Origin: Criblamydia sequanensis CRIB-18
GTDB lineage: Bacteria; Chlamydiota; Chlamydiia; Chlamydiales; Criblamydiaceae
Length of the DNA: 64,000 bases
Assembly: GCF_000750955.1 (NCBI RefSeq)
Contig: NZ_CCEJ010000003.1
Coordinates: 558,001 to 622,000 of the forward strand
Direction of reading: 5' to 3'
The translations under genes and the position numbers were made by a program. Shown here one piece after another: positions 63,717 to 64,000 of this stretch. The notes under the pieces were generated by a model. It was not told where the DNA came from. It saw only the letters and a program-made list of their open reading frames with translations, and made no database searches. Every line of letters begins with the position of its first letter. Positions within the stretch are counted from its first letter, which is position 1.

Positions 63717-64000
63717 ATGACGGTAAAGAGGAAAGATGTTTTGGTTGAAGATCAATGGGACTTAAACTCTCTCTACCTTTCCATCAACGATTGGAAAGGG
63801 GAATTTGAAAAATTATGCCCGACCGGAAAACCAAAATGGCCGGAAATACTTTCCGATCATGATATTATTAAAAAAGGCCCTGAAGCTTTAAAAACGCTTT
63901 TAGACACTTTTTTCACAATTGATCGCCAACTTTCCAAGCTCTATACTTATGTTGCAAGAAAGCAAGATGAAGACCTTTCAAACGAAGAAAATAAGCAAGC
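63717..64000 (+). CDS. pepF: Oligoendopeptidase F, N-terminal part (cut by window edge)
   Basis: The ATG follows GAGGAG at good distance. The visible 94 residues (VEDQWDLNSLYLSINDWKGE; KTLLDTFFTIDRQLSKLYTY) match the start of M3-family oligoendopeptidase F, which is all helical. The zinc motif HExxH lies beyond the window. PepF degrades short peptides in the cytoplasm. Confidence 0.8.
   Translation, partial: MTVKRKDVLVEDQWDLNSLYLSINDWKGEFEKLCPTGKPKWPEILSDHDIIKKGPEALKTLLDTFFTIDRQLSKLYTYVARKQDEDLSNEENKQ

Overview
The window is an AT-rich chromosomal segment of a bacterium of the phylum Chlamydiota, most likely one of the amoeba-associated families (Parachlamydiaceae or Criblamydiaceae type) rather than Chlamydiaceae. 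This placement is an inference. It rests on gene order remembered from Chlamydia trachomatis (two DUF21/CBS 'TlyC' genes, a NifS-like aminotransferase and a PP2C phosphatase; and an MsbA-like exporter, accA and an HU/IHF gene), on a plant-type FabI, and on many eukaryotic-like F-box, leucine-rich and WD40 proteins typical of amoeba symbionts.

Layout. 1-1.7 kb is a decaying tandem array of one small secreted protein. 1.8-8.2 kb holds two Nudix hydrolases, a secreted kinase-like protein, three small two-helix membrane proteins in tandem (candidate inclusion-membrane proteins), an M16-like protein, tRNA-Leu(UAG) with a clear promoter, and an ABC-F ATPase. 8.2-16.5 kb has two G+C-rich inverted repeats, a nickel superoxide dismutase whose signal-peptide cleavage would expose the nickel-binding His, the conserved tlyC-nifS-PP2C block, a CPBP protease, an NqrM-like protein and menG/ubiE. 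17.4-23.9 kb is a classical menaquinone cluster (menF-D-H-B-A-E) without menC.

24-36 kb carries HIT, HAD, BON-lipoprotein, Dps, a second kinase-like protein, an orphan chemoreceptor-like protein, fabI and a five-gene minus-strand operon. Four of its functions (HAD phosphatase, Nudix, FolB and a pteridine-reductase-like SDR, with Nudix and FolB fused) look like a pterin/folate module. 36-41 kb has a FliO-like protein, a choloylglycine-hydrolase-family protein, a 58-residue lipoprotein, csrA, a YbjN-like protein, a DEDDh exonuclease and an epimerase-like protein.

41-48.4 kb is an accessory island. It has one F-box/LRR protein, three paralogous LRR proteins (one broken by two single-A losses in poly-A tracts), a fragment of a further paralog, and three small membrane proteins ending in a shared DDCM-x-x-CIQ motif. 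48.5-58.7 kb returns to housekeeping genes (queC, msbA-like, bacilliredoxin-like, accA, L,D-transpeptidase, HU/IHF, tyrS, NIF3 family, rpiA, BFN/DUF151, ptsH). 59-63.3 kb is a second accessory island of three tandem F-box plus seven-bladed WD40 genes. The first is inactivated by a 299-bp tandem duplication and a one-base deletion, and a still older F-box fragment lies beside it. The window ends inside pepF.

The core genes cover respiration (menaquinone), fatty acid synthesis (accA, fabI), peptidoglycan or envelope remodelling, and oxidative and iron stress (SodN, Dps). The accessory blocks show repeated local duplication, frameshift and decay of host-interaction genes.
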